From JBBDNT01 sp040877445 (lineage in GTDB: Bacteria; Planctomycetota; Planctomycetia; Planctomycetales; Planctomycetaceae): 64,000 nt of DNA. Position numbers and translations under genes: made by a program. Positions 60,648 to 64,000 of this stretch are shown one piece after another. The stretch is from positions 1-64,000 of the forward strand of contig JBBDNT010000227.1 of the NCBI GenBank assembly GCA_040877445.1, in the 5' to 3' direction. The number at the start of each line of letters is the position of its first letter. Positions within the stretch are counted from its first letter, which is position 1. The notes beneath the pieces are model-generated. The model was not told where the DNA came from and ran no database searches. It saw only the letters and a list, made by a program, of their open reading frames with translations.

Positions 60648-61373
60648 TCAATCGCCGCCGCACACCGCATTCACCAAGTCCCTCACGCCCAGCGTGGTCG
60701 GCGTCACGAACAACTCGCCCGCCTCGAAGCCGGCGTTGGTGCCGAACAGCCGGTTCTCGCTTTCGACCAGCCGGAACACCCGCTCCTTGTGCGGCGGGAA
60801 CTGCGTGCGGTAGGCGCGGATCGCCTCCAACTTGATCGCAAACGTGGCGGAGATGTCCACGACGAATTGACCATAGTCGCGCGGCAATCGCAACCTGTTG
60901 AACCCCAGCGGGAACCAGATTTGCTTCTCGATGGTGTGCACCGGCAAGCCGTCGAAATGCTCGTCCCACTTCGTAAGCCGCGAGTAGAACACGGCCGCGT
61001 CGGTGATCTGCACCGCCTGCCAATGGTCGGGAGATGCCATCGGCGTCTTGTCGAGCAGGCCGAGCACGAGCCGCGGACGATAGCGGCGGAAGATCTTCGC
61101 CAACTCGACGCGGGCCTCGAAGCAGTCGAACAGGCGGCGGTTGGTGAACTCGAGCGTCTCGCGGACGTGCACGCCGAGAATCTCCGCCGCCCGCCGCGCC
61201 TCTTCCAGTCGCACATGCGGCCCGGGACTTTCGGGCGTGGGCTCGCCGTCGGTGAGGTCGACGATCCCGACGCGGTATCCCTGCCGGACGAGACTCGCCA
61301 AGGTTCCGCCGCAGCCGATCTCGACATCGTCGGGATGAGCGCCGACGGCGATGACGTCGAGGGGTTGGTCCAT
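60648..61373 (-). CDS. bshB1: PIG-L deacetylase, BshB1-like
   Basis: A protein of 241 residues of the PIG-L/LmbE family: zinc-binding AHPDDVEIGCGG (12-23) and SPDHWQA (about 113), and RAYRTQF later. The overall similarity is to bacillithiol biosynthesis deacetylase BshB1, which removes acetate from GlcNAc-malate. bshA and bshC are not in the window, so bacillithiol synthesis is inferred. Confidence 0.85.
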   Translation of the reverse strand: MDQPLDVIAVGAHPDDVEIGCGGTLASLVRQGYRVGIVDLTDGEPTPESPGPHVRLEEARRAAEILGVHVRETLEFTNRRLFDCFEARVELAKIFRRYRPRLVLGLLDKTPMASPDHWQAVQITDAAVFYSRLTKWDEHFDGLPVHTIEKQIWFPLGFNRLRLPRDYGQFVVDISATFAIKLEAIRAYRTQFPPHKERVFRLVESENRLFGTNAGFEAGELFVTPTTLGVRDLVNAVCGGD

Positions 61374-61396
61374 CGTCAGTTGTCCGTTGTCAGTTA

Positions 61397-61741
61397 TCAG
61401 TTGTCGGTTGTCGGTGGCTCTCCGACGAAGGTGCCGTCAGGACGCATGATGAACTCGTCGCCGACGTCCGCAGTGTCGATCGGAATAAAAGGCAAGATCG
61501 GCCGTTGCGGTTCCGCCGTCAAGAATCCGCAGACGCGCACGTCCCCATTCGGCTTGTCGTTCCAGAAGGCGTTGAATTCGATCTGGTACTCGGTTCCATC
61601 CGGGGCAGTTTCTTCGATGTGATCCAGGCAGTCATGCTCGCGACCGTCGCGTTCGACGCGCTCGGCCAGCCGCTCATAGTGCCATGAGCGAAACACGGTC
61701 AATCGCTCCGCCAGGATCGCTCGTTTTTCCTCGATCGTCAT
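61397..61741 (-). CDS. Small conserved hypothetical protein
   Basis: A protein of 114 residues, acidic and soluble, with EEKRAILAERLTVFRSWHYE, YQIEFNAFWNDKPNGDVRVCG, PFIPIDTADVGDEFIMRPDG and a short tail. It looks like a single compact domain of a family I cannot name. The last residues are encoded by a TCAGTTGTCGGTTGTCGG-type tandem repeat (61376-61418). Confidence 0.6.
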   Translation of the reverse strand: MTIEEKRAILAERLTVFRSWHYERLAERVERDGREHDCLDHIEETAPDGTEYQIEFNAFWNDKPNGDVRVCGFLTAEPQRPILPFIPIDTADVGDEFIMRPDGTFVGEPPTTDN

Positions 61742-61780
61742 CGATCAACTTACGGATACTGGTGTCGGCACTCCCCCCGC

Positions 61781-62761
61781 TCACGCGGGAGGCTCGCTGC
61801 CGGCGAATTCGCGGATCAGCTTCGCCACGCGGTGCGGGTGGGTGAGGAACGCCGCCGGGCCGGTGGTGTGCAGCCACTCGCTGCGGGCGTGCTTCAACCC
61901 CGATTCCAGTTCCTGTTGCGCGGCGGTCGCCGCCGCGCCTTCTCCTTCCGTGCGGATCAACAGCACCGGCACGTCGATCTCCGCGAGTCGCGGCCGCAGG
62001 TCGCACGATCGCAGCGCATCCGCGCGTGCGGCGGCGTCGCGGATCGGCGTCGCGAGCGCGTCGCTTTCCAGAAAGTCGTATCGGGACTGGTCGAACGGCG
62101 GGAACCACGGCAGGTGATTCGCCCGCAGGATCGTCCGCAGCATCGGCACGTGGCGCAAACGCCCCGGACACCACCGGCCGAGCCGAATCAACGTCCGCTC
62201 GGCGAGCGTCAACCGGCGATGCGCGAATCCCGCGTGGATCGCCGCGCGGCGAACGCGATTCCCTTCCTTCGCCATCGCCGCCAGCGCGACCAATCCGCCG
62301 AAGCCGGAGGCGAACACGTCGAATCGCACGTCGCCGTGGGCGTCGGCGATCGCTGAGAGAGCGCGAACATGCTCGATCATCGCGTCCCGCGTGCGCGAGC
62401 CGTTTCGCGGCGCGGGGTGATCGAACAGCACGCAACGGAATTCTTCGCGTAGCAGCCACGCGAGGAGCGCGTAGGTTTCGTGCGAGCCGACCAGCCCGTT
62501 GAGGAAGTACAGCGGCGGCCCGGCGCCGATCGTGCGGCCGGAGATCGCGCTTCCGTCGAAGTCGATTTCCCACGGGTCGCCCGCGGCGCGGAACTCCGCG
62601 AGCACTTCCCGCCAGTCGAGGGGAGTGGGACACGGCTCGCGCGGCTCGTCGGCGACGGCGCTCGCCGAGACCGGGACAGACGCCCCGCCGCCGGAGGGCG
62701 CCTCGACGCGATCCGCCTCGTCGGCCCGAGACGCGCGATTGTTCTTGGACGCGACCGACAT
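61781..62761 (-). CDS. Alpha/beta hydrolase-fold protein lacking the nucleophile
   Basis: A protein of 326 residues: a disordered N-terminus (1-45), then an alpha/beta-hydrolase core with LYFLNGLVGSHETYALLAWLL, CVLFDHPAPRNGSR and DVPVLLIRTEGEG. At the nucleophile elbow, where GxSxG is expected, it reads FASGFGGLVALA, so Gly takes the Ser position. His in THPHRVAKLI remains. It is probably non-catalytic or uses another chemistry. The 3' end and stop codon fall inside a CCCCGCTCACGCGGGAGGCT repeat. Confidence 0.75.
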   Translation of the reverse strand: MSVASKNNRASRADEADRVEAPSGGGASVPVSASAVADEPREPCPTPLDWREVLAEFRAAGDPWEIDFDGSAISGRTIGAGPPLYFLNGLVGSHETYALLAWLLREEFRCVLFDHPAPRNGSRTRDAMIEHVRALSAIADAHGDVRFDVFASGFGGLVALAAMAKEGNRVRRAAIHAGFAHRRLTLAERTLIRLGRWCPGRLRHVPMLRTILRANHLPWFPPFDQSRYDFLESDALATPIRDAAARADALRSCDLRPRLAEIDVPVLLIRTEGEGAAATAAQQELESGLKHARSEWLHTTGPAAFLTHPHRVAKLIREFAGSEPPA

Positions 62762-63105
62762 TCCTCTGACCCACCCTGACGCGAAACGTGCACGATTCCA
62801 AATGATCGTTCCAGCCCCTCCGATCGTACCAATTCGTTTCGGCCGTGCCCACCTTTGGGGATCCGTCGGCGTTGCGGAGCGATGCGGGAGTGGGACGCGC
62901 TCCCTGCGCTCGCGGCTGCGCCGCGAGACTTCGGGTCGCGGCTAACCCGTCTGGGCGATGGCGCAATCGGTGCAGCCGGTGCGGTCGACGGGAATGCGGC
63001 GGGGACGACTTGAGAAAATCCGAAACGGGTGCGAAAGTCCGCGCAGATTGCCGATCTTCACGGCAGGCGCTTCCGCATTTCGCAATTCGCATTTCGCACT
63101 CCTTC
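62762..63105. other. Gap between divergent genes with one dispersed repeat
   Basis: 62893-62946 repeats the GCGGCTGCGCCGC...TCGGGTCGCGGCTAACC element of 10248-10302. Near 63074-63100 is a short tandem phrase CGCATTTCGCAATTCGCATT. Nothing else is recognised. Confidence 0.55.
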
Positions 63106-63336
63106 ATGTCGTCTCTCCGCATCGATCCCGGCCATGGGCTGGGCGAACTGATTCAGGGCGTGCTCGCCTCGCATCCCGATTTCCATTCGGCCGAACTGAT
63201 CTGCGAAGTCGTCGGCGACGAACTGGTCATCACCGGCCGTGTCCGCAGCTATTATCAGAAGCAGATCGCGCAGGAAACGCTGCGGCCGCTCGCGGGTCGG
63301 CGGCGGATTCGCAATGATCTGCGGGTGCTGCGGTAG
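63106..63336 (+). CDS. BON-domain protein
   Basis: A protein of 76 residues that is essentially a single BON domain: IQGVLASHPDFHSAELICEVVGDELVITGRVRSYYQKQ. BON domains bind phospholipids or scaffold periplasmic proteins; there is no signal peptide, so location is unclear. The ATG at 63106 follows a short repeat; the upstream open frame is not protein-like. Confidence 0.7.
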   Translation: MSSLRIDPGHGLGELIQGVLASHPDFHSAELICEVVGDELVITGRVRSYYQKQIAQETLRPLAGRRRIRNDLRVLR

Positions 63337-63398
63337 TTCGACGCTCCCGGTGACCCGGCCGCGGGGGGAATTCCGCGAGGCCGCAAGCGTTCTGGACG

Positions 63399-64000
63399 CT
63401 ACCCCGGCGCGAGGAGACCGAGCCTCTCGAGCTTTTCGCGGCATTCGTCGCGCTCGCGGGAACGCGTCAGCTCGCGCCACGTCGAATCCTGCGCCGCGAG
63501 GAACGCCTCTTCCGAGAACGGCGGGGCGTCAGTCCGCTCGGCGGCCGAGGCGAGCAGCCGGGCGATCACTTCGCGGTCGAGCCGGCTGAGGAACATCGCC
63601 CCCAGCCGGTAATCCTCGAAGGCTTCCCAGACGATCGGGAACAGCGGACGGATGATCTCGCGACCAATCGTCGTGGCGTAATCGCGAATTTCCTGCTGGG
63701 CGTGCGAATCCATCCGCAGGCTGAGGAAGTGCAGCAGGTTGTGCAGGTCGACTTTCCAATACGCCTCGGTGTACGTCGAGAGCGGCAAGTCCTTGCGCGC
63801 CTGTTCGCGGGCGACGCCCGCCTCGAGCCGGGACTGATACTCGCGCGCCGCGTGGGCTTGCAGTTCCTTCTCTGCCGCCGTCAGTTGCACGCCGAGTTCC
63901 GGCGCGAGCAGGTCGCCGCTTCCCTGGCGATTGGTCGTCGCCTGCGACCGCCACCGGTCGGGCGGCGTCGCCTGGGCCGAGTCGATGGCGATCGAATACC
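63399..64000 (-). CDS. thyX: FAD-dependent thymidylate synthase, C-terminal part
   Basis: The gene runs off the right edge; only about 200 C-terminal residues are visible. They contain WRSQATTNRQGSG, the NRQGS segment typical of ThyX near the FAD/dUMP site, YTEAYWKVDLHNLLHFLSLRMDSHAQQEIRDYA, which includes the LHNLLHFLSLR motif, and a C-terminal helical region. ThyX methylates dUMP with CH2-THF and FAD. The RHRxxSxxE core is beyond the window. Confidence 0.88.
   Translation of the reverse strand, partial: YSIAIDSAQATPPDRWRSQATTNRQGSGDLLAPELGVQLTAAEKELQAHAAREYQSRLEAGVAREQARKDLPLSTYTEAYWKVDLHNLLHFLSLRMDSHAQQEIRDYATTIGREIIRPLFPIVWEAFEDYRLGAMFLSRLDREVIARLLASAAERTDAPPFSEEAFLAAQDSTWRELTRSRERDECREKLERLGLLAPG

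Noticed and set aside
1..64000. tRNA, rRNA, RNase P RNA or riboswitch genes
   Set aside because: I looked for cloverleaf ends, CCA, rRNA phrases and leader structures by eye and found none convincing. A covariance-model scan would settle it.

Overview
The window is GC-rich and looks like a planctomycete chromosome. The evidence is a fused SecD-SecF gene, two ClpP genes in tandem, archaeal-type phosphoglycerate mutase, FAD-dependent thymidylate synthase, a bacillithiol-type PIG-L deacetylase, many hypothetical membrane proteins, and intergenic regions packed with dispersed palindromic repeats. I can support the phylum only by gene content, not by a marker tree. No rRNA, tRNA, CRISPR array, phage or complete insertion sequence is visible.

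Layout. 1-4400: a small membrane protein, a repeat-filled gap and a secreted transglutaminase-like protein, ending in an inverted repeat broken by a 10-N assembly gap. 4400-10200: clpP-clpP operon, TfoX-like protein, cyclophilin, SGNH hydrolase, a truncated second cyclophilin identical over 380 bp, and apgM. 10300-16500: coiled-coil PD-(D/E)XK nuclease-like protein, agmatinase, methylisocitrate lyase, methyltransferase, class IV aminotransferase. 16500-23000: a decayed MazF-type toxin module, SNF2 helicase, DnaJ-like chaperone, rnpA-yidD. 22900-26000: a run of six small membrane or lipoprotein genes on the minus strand. 26200-27900: PIN-domain toxin-like pair and two small hypothetical genes. 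28200-42500: CapD-type sugar epimerase, K+ channel, moaD, aldehyde dehydrogenase, Nramp-like transporter, obg, lnt, moeA carrying repeat insertions, and three tandem paralogues of which one is frameshifted. 41800-48300: DUF4058-sucD, hicBA, dihydroorotate dehydrogenase-like, tgt. 48600-64000: yajC-secDF, a large double-kinase hybrid sensor, queC, a two-domain metal-binding protein, PP2C phosphatase, bshB1, an alpha/beta hydrolase without its nucleophile, a BON protein and a partial thyX.

Functions represented include proteostasis (ClpP, DnaJ, cyclophilin), protein export and lipoprotein maturation (YajC, SecDF, YidD, Lnt), molybdopterin synthesis (MoaD, MoeA), the queuosine pathway (QueC, Tgt), thiol metabolism (BshB1) and signalling (hybrid kinase, PP2C). 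Most genes are single transcription units or two-gene overlaps; there is no large biosynthetic operon.

The most unusual aspect is repeat content. At least ten repeat families are present in several copies. One exact 12-mer, AAACCGCAAGCG, occurs eleven times, mostly close to gene 3' ends and read in the same frame (Ala-Lys-Pro-Gln-Ala) when it falls inside a gene. Other palindromes are inserted in frame into moeA or supply the C-termini of small proteins.
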